Below, piece after piece: positions 35,786-44,762 of a DNA stretch of 64,000 nucleotides (within the stretch, counting starts at the first letter, position 1; each line of letters begins with the position of its first letter). This DNA is from Luteibacter sp. UNCMF331Sha3.1 (GTDB lineage: Bacteria > Pseudomonadota > Gammaproteobacteria > Xanthomonadales > Rhodanobacteraceae): assembly GCF_900109915.1 (NCBI RefSeq), contig NZ_FOBU01000004.1, positions 99,891 through 163,890 on the forward strand, given 5' to 3'. The notes under the pieces were generated by a model, which did not search any database, was not told the origin of the DNA, and saw nothing but the letters and a program-made list of their open reading frames with translations. The position numbers were made by a program, and so were the translations under genes.

Positions 35786-36838
35786 ATGACCCTCAACGAA
35801 GAACGACTCAACGCCTTTCTCGGCAAGGCCGTCGGCGACCTCGGCGCCGCGTTCAGCGCGGTGCTCGTCGTGCTCGGCGACGAACTCGGCCTGTACAAGG
35901 CTTTGGCGAAGGAATCCCTCACACCCGCCGCCCTCGCGGAGCGCACCGGCACCAGCGAGCGTTACGTGCGGGAGTGGCTCGGCAACCAGGCGGCCGGCGG
36001 TTACGTCGATTTCGACGCGGCGTCGGGCACCTACCGGCTCAACGACGAACAGGCGGCGTGCCTCGCGGATCCGGCCGGCCCCGTCGATCTGGCGGGCGCG
36101 TACGAGATCGCGCTGGCGCTCTTTCACACCTATCCGCGCGTGCGCGACAACTTCCGCAGCGGCGAGGGCATGGAGTGGGGCGACCATCATCCCTGTCTGT
36201 TCCACGGCGTGGAACGCTTCTTCCGTGGCGGCTACCACATGCATCTGCTCGGAGAATGGCTCCCCGCGCTCGACGGCGTGGTCGACAAACTGTCCCGGGG
36301 CGGCAGGGTCGCCGACATCGGTTGCGGGCACGGCGCCAGCACCGTCCTGATGGCGAAGGCGTTCCCCGCCTCGCATTTCACCGGGTACGACTACCACGGA
36401 CCGTCGATCGAGGTCGCCCGCGAACGCGCGGCCGCCGCCGGCGTGACCAACGTGTCGTTCGAACAGGCGGAAGCCGCCGGCTACGCAGGCCGCGATTTCG
36501 ACCTCATCGCGTTCTTCGACTGCCTTCACGACATGGGCGATCCCACCGGCGCCGCACGCCACGCGCGCACCGCGCTCAAGGACGACGGCACCTGCATGAT
36601 CGTGGAGCCCTTCGCGGGCGACCGTACCGCGGACAACCTCAATCCCGTGGGGCGCGTGTACTACGCGGCGTCGTCGATGATCTGCGTGCCCGTGTCGCTC
36701 GCCCGGCAGGGGCCTGCGCTGGGCGCGCAGGCCGGCGAGGCCCGCCTGCGCGAGGTGGTGGTCGACGCGGCGGGATTCCGGCGCTTCCGTCGCGCGGCCG
36801 CGTCGCCGTTCAACATCGTGCTGGAAGCCCGGCCCTGA
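35786..36838 (+). CDS. Class I SAM-dependent methyltransferase with N-terminal winged helix (350 aa)
   Basis: An N-terminal winged-helix dimerisation domain (about 1-95, ALAERTGTSERYVREWLGNQ) precedes a Rossmann methyltransferase domain with VADIGCGHGASTVLMAKAFP and FDLIAFFDCLHDMGD. This is the architecture of Rv2258c-like methyltransferases, sometimes annotated as regulators. Substrate unknown. Stands alone between waaA and tolC and ends at a strong bidirectional terminator. Confidence 0.85.
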   Translation: MTLNEERLNAFLGKAVGDLGAAFSAVLVVLGDELGLYKALAKESLTPAALAERTGTSERYVREWLGNQAAGGYVDFDAASGTYRLNDEQAACLADPAGPVDLAGAYEIALALFHTYPRVRDNFRSGEGMEWGDHHPCLFHGVERFFRGGYHMHLLGEWLPALDGVVDKLSRGGRVADIGCGHGASTVLMAKAFPASHFTGYDYHGPSIEVARERAAAAGVTNVSFEQAEAAGYAGRDFDLIAFFDCLHDMGDPTGAARHARTALKDDGTCMIVEPFAGDRTADNLNPVGRVYYAASSMICVPVSLARQGPALGAQAGEARLREVVVDAAGFRRFRRAAASPFNIVLEARP

Positions 36839-36841
36839 AAC

Positions 36842-36872
36842 GACGAAAGCCCCGGGTTTCCCCGGGGCTTTC
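36842..36872. terminator. Bidirectional terminator between the methyltransferase and tolC
   Basis: Stem GAAAGCCCCGGG / CCCGGGGCTTTC with a short T-rich loop, between convergent genes. Pairs are GC-rich with A/T at the base on both sides. Confidence 0.8.
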
Positions 36873-36896
36873 GCATCGTATCGCGGACGACTCGCC

Positions 36897-38273
36897 TTAC
36901 TGCAGCAGGCTGTTGATCGCCTCGAGGTCCTTCACGTCCACCGTGCCCGCCGTCTGCTTGAGCAGCAGCTTGTCGAGGATGAACTGGTGGCGGGACTGCG
37001 AGTAGTCGCTCAGCGCCTGGGTGAGGTTCTGCTGGGCGATCAGCACGTCGACGATGGTACGCGTGCCGACTTCGAAGCCGGCCTGCGTGGCGTCGCGCGC
37101 GCTCTCCGACGACTCGACCGCGGCCTTGGTGGCCTCGACCTTGCTGATGCCGGCCACGACCGAGCGGTAGTAGTTGAGCGTGTCGCGGACGACCTGGCGG
37201 CGCGTCGCCTCCAGGGAGTCCTGCGCGGCGTCACGCTGGTAGATCGACTGGCGCACGCGCGACTGCGTGGCACCGCCGGAGAAGATCGGCACGTTGAGCG
37301 TGACGCCCACCGTCGTCTGGCCGCGGCCGTTGCCGTTGAGACGGTTGATCGCGTTCGCCGCCCCGGTGCCGTTGTTCTCGTACCACTGCGTGCTCTTGCC
37401 GTAGGTGGCCGTGGCGTCGACGGTCGGCAGATGGCCGGCGCGCGCCGACGAGATGCTGTGCTCGGCGGACTCCACGTTGTACTGCGAGGCGAGGATCTGC
37501 GGGTTGCTCTTCACCGCTTCGGCCACCCATGCCTTCGGGTCGTTCGGTGCCGGCGCGTCCATGGGCAGCTGCTCGCGCAGCTTCTTCAGGTTGTCGGCCG
37601 GCTTGCCGGTGATCTGCGTGAGGGCTTCGCGCGAATCGGCCAGGGTGTTCTCGGCGGTGATCACGGCGGCCACGGCGGTGTCGTGCTGGGCCTTGGCGTC
37701 CTGCACGTCGGTGATGGCCGAGAGGCCCACGTCGAAGCGCTGCTGGGCCTGTTCGAGCTGGCGGGCGAGGGCCTGTTCGTTGGCCTTGGCGAAGGTCAGG
37801 GCGTCGTCGTTGGTCAGCACCTGGAAGTACGCCGTGGCGACGCGGGTCGCCAGCTGCTGCAGCGCGGCCTCGTATGTGGCGTCCTGCGCCTCGGACGACG
37901 ACTTCGCCGCCTTCAGGTCGGCGTACTTGCTGAGGTCGAGCACGCTCTGGCTGACGGTCGCCGTCTGCTGGCGCGTACGGGTGTGGCCGAGATCGGGCCC
38001 GAGGACCGTGCTGCCATCCGCGGCCGTGCCCGTGCTGCGGTTCGGCCCGTTGACGTCCGTCTGGCTCAGGCTGAGCTGCGCATTGATCTGCGGCAACAGC
38101 AGCGCGCGCGTCTGCACGACGGTTTCATCCGTGGCCAGGCGCGTCGAATCTGCCTGCGACAGCGTCGGATCGTTCGCACGCGCCTGACGGTAGGCGTCGA
38201 GCAGATCTTCGGCGTGGCTTGCGAACGGCGTCGCGGCCAGTGCCAGCGCGACAGTAAGCAGCTTCAAACGCAT
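36897..38273 (-). CDS. tolC: TolC family outer-membrane channel protein (458 aa)
   Basis: Signal peptide (about 1-21, ending SHA) followed by the two tandem OEP repeats of TolC: EDLLDAYRQARANDPTLSQA at the start, RALLLPQINAQLSLSQ, and GGATQSRVRQSIYQRDAAQDS in the second repeat. Forms the trimeric exit duct for efflux pumps and type I secretion. GAGG precedes the ATG. It is 34 bp downstream of pcm on the same strand, so the two are an operon, probably controlled by the divergent TetR protein. Confidence 0.95.
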   Translation of the reverse strand: MRLKLLTVALALAATPFASHAEDLLDAYRQARANDPTLSQADSTRLATDETVVQTRALLLPQINAQLSLSQTDVNGPNRSTGTAADGSTVLGPDLGHTRTRQQTATVSQSVLDLSKYADLKAAKSSSEAQDATYEAALQQLATRVATAYFQVLTNDDALTFAKANEQALARQLEQAQQRFDVGLSAITDVQDAKAQHDTAVAAVITAENTLADSREALTQITGKPADNLKKLREQLPMDAPAPNDPKAWVAEAVKSNPQILASQYNVESAEHSISSARAGHLPTVDATATYGKSTQWYENNGTGAANAINRLNGNGRGQTTVGVTLNVPIFSGGATQSRVRQSIYQRDAAQDSLEATRRQVVRDTLNYYRSVVAGISKVEATKAAVESSESARDATQAGFEVGTRTIVDVLIAQQNLTQALSDYSQSRHQFILDKLLLKQTAGTVDVKDLEAINSLLQ

Positions 38274-38307
38274 GGTTTCGCCTCGTGAGTGATGGGGATC
38301 TGGTGGG

Positions 38308-38967
38308 TCAGAGCACGAAGCGCTTCACCGGCGCGGCATGCGCCAGGTACGGAAGGTCCGTTTCGAGCAGGGATTCCTCGCGGTAGCGCCCCTCGCCCTC
38401 GTGGGTGAGGAGAACCGCCGTCTGCGCGGGCGAATCGCCGCGGACGACGAACATGCGCCCGCCCGGCTTCAGCCAGCGCACGAACTTCTCGGGTACCGAA
38501 TGCACGGCGCCCGTGACCACGACGGCATCGAAAACGCCCGTCGGGGTGTAGCCGTTGACGGCCTCGGCGGTGTCCAGGGCGACGTTCGTCACGCCGGCGG
38601 CGACAAGGCGCTGGCGCGCGGCCTCGACGAAATCGGCGTGCATGTCGATGCTGGTGACCTTGCCGGCGAGGCGGGCGAGGCAGGCGGTGAGGTAACCCGT
38701 GCCGGTGCCGATCTCGAGGACGTCGTCGGCCTTGGTCAGCGCAAGCGCCTGCAGCACACGGCCTTCGATCACGGGCTTCATCATCACTTCGCCATGGCCG
38801 ATCGGCAGCGTGAGGTCGGCGAACGCGACATTACGGTGCGCCGGCGCGACGAAATCCTCGCGACGCACGGCCTTCAGGGTGTCGAGGACGTCGGCGTCGA
38901 GGACTTCCCAGGGCCGGACCTGGTTCTCGACCATGTTCTGCCGGGCCTGCTCGAAATTCATCGCCAT
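38308..38967 (-). CDS. pcm: Protein-L-isoaspartate O-methyltransferase family protein (219 aa)
   Basis: SAM-dependent repair of isoaspartyl residues. Seen: ARQNMVENQVRPWEVLD, the PIGHGEVMMKPVIEGRVLQAL segment equivalent to the PCMT substrate loop, and motif I VLEIGTGTGYLTACLA. Two in-frame ATGs (38967, 38961) are possible. In Lysobacterales this gene regularly precedes tolC. Whether it truly repairs isoaspartate or is a specialised paralogue is open, because the loop reads IGHGE rather than the usual IGYGQT. Confidence 0.88.
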   Translation of the reverse strand: MAMNFEQARQNMVENQVRPWEVLDADVLDTLKAVRREDFVAPAHRNVAFADLTLPIGHGEVMMKPVIEGRVLQALALTKADDVLEIGTGTGYLTACLARLAGKVTSIDMHADFVEAARQRLVAAGVTNVALDTAEAVNGYTPTGVFDAVVVTGAVHSVPEKFVRWLKPGGRMFVVRGDSPAQTAVLLTHEGEGRYREESLLETDLPYLAHAAPVKRFVL

Positions 38968-39328
38968 GGTTGGTTTTCCGTACGAAAGCTGCAAAAAGAT
39001 TCGGAAGGATAAGCGGTTAGGACCCGTTTTCCCAATGACGCAAGGCTGCTTTGCCGCCGCCGCCGGGCGAAGTGCCGGAAGTCACCGGACTGGACTGACG
39101 GAAGTCATGGTCCATGCCGGCCACCGGCCGCTGGCGCCTGAACGGTCGCTGCGGAAGGCCCCTGCGCGACGTGGGGAACCGCCGGAGCGTCCCCATTTAC
39201 CATTCTAAGGTAGAAGGACGGCGTTGCTCTTGTTTTTCCGGCTCGCGAGATGACAACCCCGACGTGCTGGAAATAACTGAACCGCTGCGTATAATAAAGT
39301 CATAATCTTTGTTTGTGAAGGTGTAGCC
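38968..39328. other. 361-bp divergent control region between pcm-tolC and tetR
   Basis: No gene supported. Holds the tetR promoter (next entry), a perfect palindrome TTCTA-AGG-TAGAA (39203-39215) and two imperfect direct repeats CGGAAGTCA (about 39074 and 39102). The AT-rich right third contrasts with the GC-rich left part. The palindrome is a candidate operator. Confidence 0.5.
39267..39295 (+). promoter_or_regulatory. Promoter of the TetR-family regulator gene
   Basis: Consensus -10 TATAAT at 39290-39295, with a weak -35 (CTGGAA, 39267-39272) 17 bp upstream. Immediately downstream lies AAAG-TCATAAT-CTTT (39297-39311), an inverted repeat suitable for autorepression. Confidence 0.65.
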
Positions 39329-39994
39329 ATGAACGCCAGCCCGAAACTCAAGGCCCAGGGCCCGGGCCGTCCGAAGGACATGGAAAAGCGCGCGGCCATT
39401 CTCGAGGCCGCCAAGGCGCTGTTTACCCAAGGCGGCTTCGCCGGCACCAGCATGGACGCCGTCGCGGCGTCCGCGGGCGTGTCCAAGCTCACCGTGTACA
39501 GCCACTTCGGCGACAAGGACAACCTTTTCCGCGAAGTGATCCGCGCCCACGTGCAGGAGCGCCTGCCCGACGACCTTTTCGACTTCAGCCAGGGCGCCGA
39601 TATCCGCGTCACGCTGACGAACATCGCCAGCCGGCACGCGGCCATGGAAACCAATACGGAATCCGTCGGCACGTTCCGCGCGATCCTGTCCGACTGCCAG
39701 TCGGGCGGCAATCCGCGTTTCGGCCGGCTCGTGTGGGAAGAAGGCCCGGTGCGCATGCACAAGCTGGTGCAGCGCCTGCTCGAAGGCGCCGCCTCGCGCG
39801 GCCAGCTCGACATCCCCGACGCCTCGCGCGCGACCACGCAGTTCCTTGCCCTGCTCAAGGGCGACCTGCTGATCCGTCGCCTGTTCGGTTGCGAGGACTG
39901 TGCCGTGCAGTTCGGTGAAGAGGTCAAGGCCAACGCCCTCGCGGCGGTGGACATGTTCATGCGCGCGTACTCGCCGCGCAACGTCAGCGTCTGA
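39329..39994 (+). CDS. TetR/AcrR family transcriptional regulator (221 aa)
   Basis: N-terminal TetR helix-turn-helix (about 18-65): RAAILEAAKALFTQGGFAGTSMDAVAASAGVSKLTVYSHFGDKD in pieces; a C-terminal all-helical ligand domain of the AcrR/TetR_C type. Divergent from pcm-tolC, so efflux control is the natural guess. Ligand unknown. Confidence 0.9.
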   Translation: MNASPKLKAQGPGRPKDMEKRAAILEAAKALFTQGGFAGTSMDAVAASAGVSKLTVYSHFGDKDNLFREVIRAHVQERLPDDLFDFSQGADIRVTLTNIASRHAAMETNTESVGTFRAILSDCQSGGNPRFGRLVWEEGPVRMHKLVQRLLEGAASRGQLDIPDASRATTQFLALLKGDLLIRRLFGCEDCAVQFGEEVKANALAAVDMFMRAYSPRNVSV

Positions 39995-40137
39995 CGCCCA
40001 CGCGCGCCGTGTACCGCGGCGCGCCTTCCTGTCGAAGCAATCGATGCCGCTTGGGCGGGTCTTCACCCGGCCTTTCCAGAAGGCTCCCTAACGTCACGCC
40101 ATTCCCTACCCACCTCCCGCATGCAAGGAGACAGGCA

Positions 40138-40704
40138 ATGGCCAACGTGAAGCCCTTCGTCAGCGACATCGAGAACATCCGCCGTCGTGCCCGCGAACAC
40201 ATCGACAACGGCGCCGTGACCGACGGCTACCGCGCCGATCGCGAGACCGTGATCAAGCTGCTCAACGAGGCGCTCGCCACCGAGATCGTCTGCGTGCTGC
40301 GCTACAAGTATCACTACTACATGGCGCCGGGCATCCACTCGCAGAGCGTCAAGTCGGAGTTCCTTGAACATGCCAGGGAAGAGCAGGAGCACGCCGACCG
40401 CATCGCGGAGCGCATCACCCAGCTCGACGGCACGCCGAACTTCAATCCGGAGGGTCTGCTCTCGCGCAGCCACGCCGACTACGTCGAAGGCACGACGCTG
40501 GTCGACATGATCAAGGAAGACCTGATCGCCGAGCGCATCGCCATCGACAGCTACCGCGAGATCGTGCAGTACATCGGCGACGACGACCCGACCACGCGAC
40601 GCATCATGGAAGACATCCTGGCGCAGGAAGAAGAACACGCCGAGGACATGGCCACCCTTCTCGAAAACCTCGGCGCGAAGGGCGACGCCCCCTCCGCCCA
40701 CTGA
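40138..40704 (+). CDS. Ferritin-like / bacterioferritin-type protein (188 aa)
   Basis: Four-helix ferritin-like domain with paired E-xx-H motifs: ALATEIVCVLRYKYHYYM with EEQEHADRIAERI in the first half, and DLIAERIAIDSYREI with EEEHAEDM in the second, giving a di-iron site. Known as a bacterioferritin-like or DUF-annotated family in Lysobacterales; iron storage or peroxide detoxification is likely. ATG preceded by AAGGAGA. Lies 143 bp after tetR. Confidence 0.88.
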   Translation: MANVKPFVSDIENIRRRAREHIDNGAVTDGYRADRETVIKLLNEALATEIVCVLRYKYHYYMAPGIHSQSVKSEFLEHAREEQEHADRIAERITQLDGTPNFNPEGLLSRSHADYVEGTTLVDMIKEDLIAERIAIDSYREIVQYIGDDDPTTRRIMEDILAQEEEHAEDMATLLENLGAKGDAPSAH

Positions 40705-40763
40705 CCCGTTAAGCGTGCGGCGGGTAAGCTACCGGTCACGTTCACGACGACAAGGAAACCCTC

Positions 40764-41783
40764 ATGAATGCGACCGTCACCCCGCCGCCGGTCAAGCGCC
40801 GGCGCAGGCCCCTCGGCCTCGCCGTCGCGCTTCCGCTCGCGATCCTCATCCTGCTGGTGCTGGTCCTCATGTGGTGGTGGGACAAGGAGCCGCCGCAGTT
40901 CGATCCGGTGACCGCCACCACGGCGCACATGAAGGACATCGACCGCCCGATGAGCACCGGCGCGGTCACCACGTACACCCTGATGCGCTCCGTCGACACC
41001 CTGCTCGACAAGCGCGGCGGCTACCTCAGCAACGACCGCCTGCCGCCCGGCGTGTTCATGGACAACATCCCCAACTGGGAATTCGGCTCCCTGATCGCCT
41101 CGCGCGACCTCGCGCGCGCCCTGCGTAACGACTTCAGCCGCTCGCAGACGCAGTCCACGGAAGACAAGGATCTGGGCGAGGCCGATCCGCTGCTCAACAG
41201 CCCGAACGATCGCTGGCTGCTGCCGAGCTCCGAATCGCAGTACGGCAAGGCCGTCGACGACCTCGGTAAATACCTCGGTCGCCTGTCGGACGCCGAAGAC
41301 GGCAACGCGCACTTCTACGCGCGTGCGGACAACCTGGCGGATTACCTGCAGACGGTGTCGGCACGGCTGGGCTCGCTCTCGCAGCGACTCTCCGCCAGCG
41401 TCGGCCAGTTGCGCGTCGATGCCGCGCCGAACGCCGATGTCGGCGCGAATACCGGTCCCGCCAAGGCCGTCTTCGTGCAGACGCCCTGGAACAAGATCGA
41501 CGACAACTTCTACGAAGCCCGCGGCTACACATGGACGCTGCTGGAGCAGCTGAAAGCCATCCGCCACGACTTCGCGCCGATCCTGCGTAGCAAGAACGCC
41601 GACGCGAGCCTGCAGCAGGTGATCCGCGAACTCGAGGAATCGCAGAAGTCGCTCGGCAGCCCGGTCGTCCTCAACGGCTCGCCCTTCGGTTTCTTCGCGA
41701 ACCACTCGCTGGTGATGGCGAACTACATCTCGCGCGCGAACGCGGCGATCATCGACCTGCGCGGGTTGCTGGGCCGGGGCTGA
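40764..41783 (+). CDS. DUF2333 family membrane-anchored protein (339 aa)
   Basis: One N-terminal transmembrane helix (about 18-39, LAVALPLAILILLVLVLMWW) after a basic cytoplasmic start, followed by a long helical periplasmic domain with DIDRPMSTGAVTTYTLMRSVDTLL and VFMDNIPNWEFG, conserved in DUF2333. Function unknown. Lies 59 bp after the ferritin-like gene on the same strand, possibly co-transcribed, and ends at a strong terminator. Confidence 0.85.
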   Translation: MNATVTPPPVKRRRRPLGLAVALPLAILILLVLVLMWWWDKEPPQFDPVTATTAHMKDIDRPMSTGAVTTYTLMRSVDTLLDKRGGYLSNDRLPPGVFMDNIPNWEFGSLIASRDLARALRNDFSRSQTQSTEDKDLGEADPLLNSPNDRWLLPSSESQYGKAVDDLGKYLGRLSDAEDGNAHFYARADNLADYLQTVSARLGSLSQRLSASVGQLRVDAAPNADVGANTGPAKAVFVQTPWNKIDDNFYEARGYTWTLLEQLKAIRHDFAPILRSKNADASLQQVIRELEESQKSLGSPVVLNGSPFGFFANHSLVMANYISRANAAIIDLRGLLGRG

Positions 41784-41831
41784 CGGCTCGGCCTGCGCCA
41801 TCGCAGCCGGGCCAGCCGCCAAACCCAAGGC

Positions 41832-41862
41832 AAAAAAAACCCGCCGGCGGCGGGTTTTTTTT
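41832..41862. terminator. Symmetric bidirectional terminator
   Basis: A8-CCCGCCG / CGGCGGG-T8 between the convergent DUF2333 and ppa genes; works equally on both strands. Confidence 0.93.
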
Positions 41863-41868
41863 CGATCC

Positions 41869-42402
41869 TTACTTATCGGCCTTGTAGCGGTCCATGCCGG
41901 CAACGATTTCGGCCTTCGCCTCATCGGCACCGACCCAGCCGTCGACCTTGACCCACTTGCCCTTCTCGAGATCCTTGTAGTGCTCGAAGAAGTGGCCGAT
42001 GCGCTCGAGCCAGTGGCCCGAGACCTGGGCGATGTCGCGGATCTGCGCGTACCCGGCGAACACCTTCTCGACCGGTACCACGACGAGCTTCTCGTCGGCG
42101 CCGGCTTCGTCGGTCATCTTCAGCATGCCGACCGGGTGGCAGCGGATCACCGAGCCCGGCACCAGCGAGAGGGGCAGGATCACGAGCGCGTCGAGCGGGT
42201 CGCCGTCGCCGCCCAGCGTGCCCGGCACGTAGCCGTAGTTGCACGGATAGCGCATCGGGGTCGACAGGATGCGGTCGACGAAGATCGCGCCGCTTTCCTT
42301 GTCCACTTCGTACTTGACCGGCTCGGCATCCTTCGGGATTTCGATGATGACGTTGATTTCGTCCGGCACGTTCTTGCCGGCGGGGACGAGATGCAGACCC
42401 AT
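41869..42402 (-). CDS. ppa: Soluble inorganic pyrophosphatase, family I (177 aa)
   Basis: Hydrolyses PPi to orthophosphate. Family I signature residues: KYEVDKESGAIFVDRIL, YPCNYGYVPGTLGGDGDPLDALVI in parts, and KDLEKGKWVKVDGW. The metal-binding Asp cluster in GDGDPLD is intact. AAGGA before the ATG. Length is the standard bacterial hexameric form. Confidence 0.97.
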   Translation of the reverse strand: MGLHLVPAGKNVPDEINVIIEIPKDAEPVKYEVDKESGAIFVDRILSTPMRYPCNYGYVPGTLGGDGDPLDALVILPLSLVPGSVIRCHPVGMLKMTDEAGADEKLVVVPVEKVFAGYAQIRDIAQVSGHWLERIGHFFEHYKDLEKGKWVKVDGWVGADEAKAEIVAGMDRYKADK

Positions 42403-42496
42403 GGGATTCCTTGCGCTTTCGAGGGGTTAGGAGAGCCCCATAGGATACGGCCTGCGGGCCGGCCGGGCAAAACCCGGTCCGGCCGCAACCTGAAGA

Positions 42497-44620
42497 TTAC
42501 TTCAGGTGGTCCATCAGCCAGGTGTAGGCCAGCGCATTCATGAAGGCGGATTGCTTGTTGTCCGCCGCCGCGCCGTGGCCGCCCTCGATGTTCTCGTAGA
42601 AGCTGGCATCGAAGCCCATGGCCTGCATGCGCGCCGCCATCTTGCGCGCGTGCACCGGGCCCACGCGGTCGTCGCGGGTGGACGTGGTGAACAGCACCGG
42701 CGGGTACCGGGTGCCCTTGTGCAGGTTGTGGTACGGCGAGAACGTCTTGATGTACTTCCACTCTTCCGGGTTGTCCGGATTGCCGTACTCGGCCATCCAC
42801 GACGCACCGGCCGACATGTGCGGGTAGCGCTTCATGTCGAGCAGGGCCACCTGGCTGACCACCGCGCCGTAGAGCTGCGGGTACATCGTCAGCATGTTGC
42901 CCGCGAGCAGGCCGCCGTTGCTGCCGCCCATCATGCCCATGTGCTTCGGGCTGGTGATCCTGCGGTCGATGAGGTCCTGCGACACCGCCGCGAAGTCCTC
43001 GTAGGCGCGGGGACGCTGCGCCTTCAGCGCCGCCTGATGCCAGCGCGGACCATACTCGCCGCCGCCGCGGATGTTCGCCACGACGTACACGCCGCCCTTC
43101 TCGAGCCACGCACGCCCGACGCCCGCCGAATAGGCCGGCTGCAGCGAAATCTCGAAACCGCCGTAGCCGTAGACCAGCGTCGGGTTGCTGCCGTCGGCCT
43201 TCAGCGTCTTCGGTGCGACTTCGAAGTAGGGCACCTTCGTGCCGTCCTTCGAGGTGGCGAAATGCTGGCTCACCGTGTACTTCGACGCGTCGAAGAACGC
43301 CGGGCTGTGCTTGAGCGCTTCGCGATCTCCCCGACCCAGCACGCCGTGATAAAGCGTGGTCGGCTGCAGGAAGCCCGACACGGTGAGGAAGTAGTCGTCG
43401 CCATCGTCGGCGTCCACGCCGCCGGCCGTCATCGTGCTGAGCGCCGGCGCGCCGCCGAGCGCCTCGGTCTTCCAGTCGCCCGTCGTCGACGGCGTGAGGA
43501 TCCGCACGTCGCTGACGACGTCGCGCATCACGTTGAGGATCAGGTGGTGACGCGTCCACGAATGGCTGGACAGCGACGTGTGCTCGTCGGGCGTGAACAG
43601 CACGGTGAACTCGCGCTTGCCGGCCATGAAGTCGTCGAACTTCGTGGCGACGAGCGACCCCGACGGATACGTCTTGCCACCGACCGTCCACGCCGTGCGC
43701 GGCTCGACCAGCAGCCATTCGCGCTCGATGTCGGTTTCGGCGTCGTTCGGCACGTCGATCTTCGTCAGCTTGCCGTCCTTGCCGCGCACGAACGTCTCGC
43801 TGCTGTAGAACTCCAGCGCGCGCAGCACGAAGTCGCGCTCGAAGCCGGGCGTGCGATCGCGGAACGCCGAGATCGACATGTCGGACGTCTTGCCTTCGTA
43901 GACCGTGGTGGCGGAGGACAGCGGCGTGCCGCGCTTCCATTCCTTCACGATGCGCGGGTAGCTGGAATCGGTCATCGAGCCCGGGCCGAAATCCGTCGCG
44001 ACGTAGAGGTGGTCCTCGTCGATCCAGGCCACCTGGCTCTTCGCTTCGGGCAGCGAAAAACCGTTCGGCACGAACGCCTTCGTCGACAGGTCGAACTCGC
44101 GCACGACGTCGGCATCGGCACCGCCACGCGACAGCGACACGAGGCACAGGCGGTTCGCCGGCTTCAGGCACTGCACGCCGTGCCATACCCAGTTTTCCTT
44201 CTCGCTCGCGGCAAGCGCGTCGAGATCGATCACGGTTTCCCACGCCGGCTTGTCCTTGCGGTACTCGGCCAGCGTGGTGCGGCGCCAGAGTCCCTTGGGA
44301 TGCTGTTTGTCGCGCCAGAAGTTGTAGAAGTGATCGCCGATCTTCGACACCATCGGGATCTTCGCGTCGGAGTCCAGCACCTCGAGGATGCGGGCGTCGA
44401 GCGTGGCGAAGTCCTCGCCTTCGGCATACGCCGCGACCGTCTTCGCGTTCTGCGCCTTGACCCATGCGAGCGGCTTCGCGCCGTCGATGTCGTCGAGCCA
44501 GAGGTTCTCGTCGTCGCCGGTGGCCTGCGAGGCGGCCGGGGCGGAATGGGATGCGTCGTGTGCCTGGGTCATGCCACAGAAGGTAAGGGCGATGGCCAGC
44601 GCAATAAAGCGGTGGTGCAT
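42497..44620 (-). CDS. Secreted S9 prolyl oligopeptidase family protein (707 aa)
   Basis: Signal peptide (about 1-20), an N-terminal seven-bladed propeller (about 40-430) and a C-terminal alpha/beta-hydrolase. Catalytic residues: Ser in MMGGSNGGLLAG, Asp in TTSTRDDRVGP, His in IEGGHGAAADN. Other POP features: LVYGYGGFEISL and NIRGGGEYGPRWH. Predicted periplasmic peptidase cleaving after Pro or related small peptides. The segment LWLDDIDGAKPLAWVKAQN is typical of this branch. Starts at ATG 44620. Confidence 0.92.
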   Translation of the reverse strand: MHHRFIALAIALTFCGMTQAHDASHSAPAASQATGDDENLWLDDIDGAKPLAWVKAQNAKTVAAYAEGEDFATLDARILEVLDSDAKIPMVSKIGDHFYNFWRDKQHPKGLWRRTTLAEYRKDKPAWETVIDLDALAASEKENWVWHGVQCLKPANRLCLVSLSRGGADADVVREFDLSTKAFVPNGFSLPEAKSQVAWIDEDHLYVATDFGPGSMTDSSYPRIVKEWKRGTPLSSATTVYEGKTSDMSISAFRDRTPGFERDFVLRALEFYSSETFVRGKDGKLTKIDVPNDAETDIEREWLLVEPRTAWTVGGKTYPSGSLVATKFDDFMAGKREFTVLFTPDEHTSLSSHSWTRHHLILNVMRDVVSDVRILTPSTTGDWKTEALGGAPALSTMTAGGVDADDGDDYFLTVSGFLQPTTLYHGVLGRGDREALKHSPAFFDASKYTVSQHFATSKDGTKVPYFEVAPKTLKADGSNPTLVYGYGGFEISLQPAYSAGVGRAWLEKGGVYVVANIRGGGEYGPRWHQAALKAQRPRAYEDFAAVSQDLIDRRITSPKHMGMMGGSNGGLLAGNMLTMYPQLYGAVVSQVALLDMKRYPHMSAGASWMAEYGNPDNPEEWKYIKTFSPYHNLHKGTRYPPVLFTTSTRDDRVGPVHARKMAARMQAMGFDASFYENIEGGHGAAADNKQSAFMNALAYTWLMDHLK

Positions 44621-44695
44621 GAGGATTCGGTTTCCGGCGGAAGACACCCGACCATAACGCACCGCCGGCCGGATTCGCCCATGACTTCCGGACTA

Positions 44696-44747
44696 GGTGG
44701 GAGCCAGCCTGCGGCAAGCACCCATCGCCAGCAGGCTGGCTCCCACC
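44696..44747. repeat. Palindromic repeat with internal deletion, copy G
   Basis: Left arm GGTGGGAGCCAGCCTG is joined directly to the loop CGGCAAGC, while the right arm is complete. Compared with the full copies, about 17 bases of the left arm are missing, between two CTG triplets. Lies between the S9 peptidase gene and hppA. Confidence 0.7.
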
Positions 44748-44762
44748 GCTATCTCCCGATCG

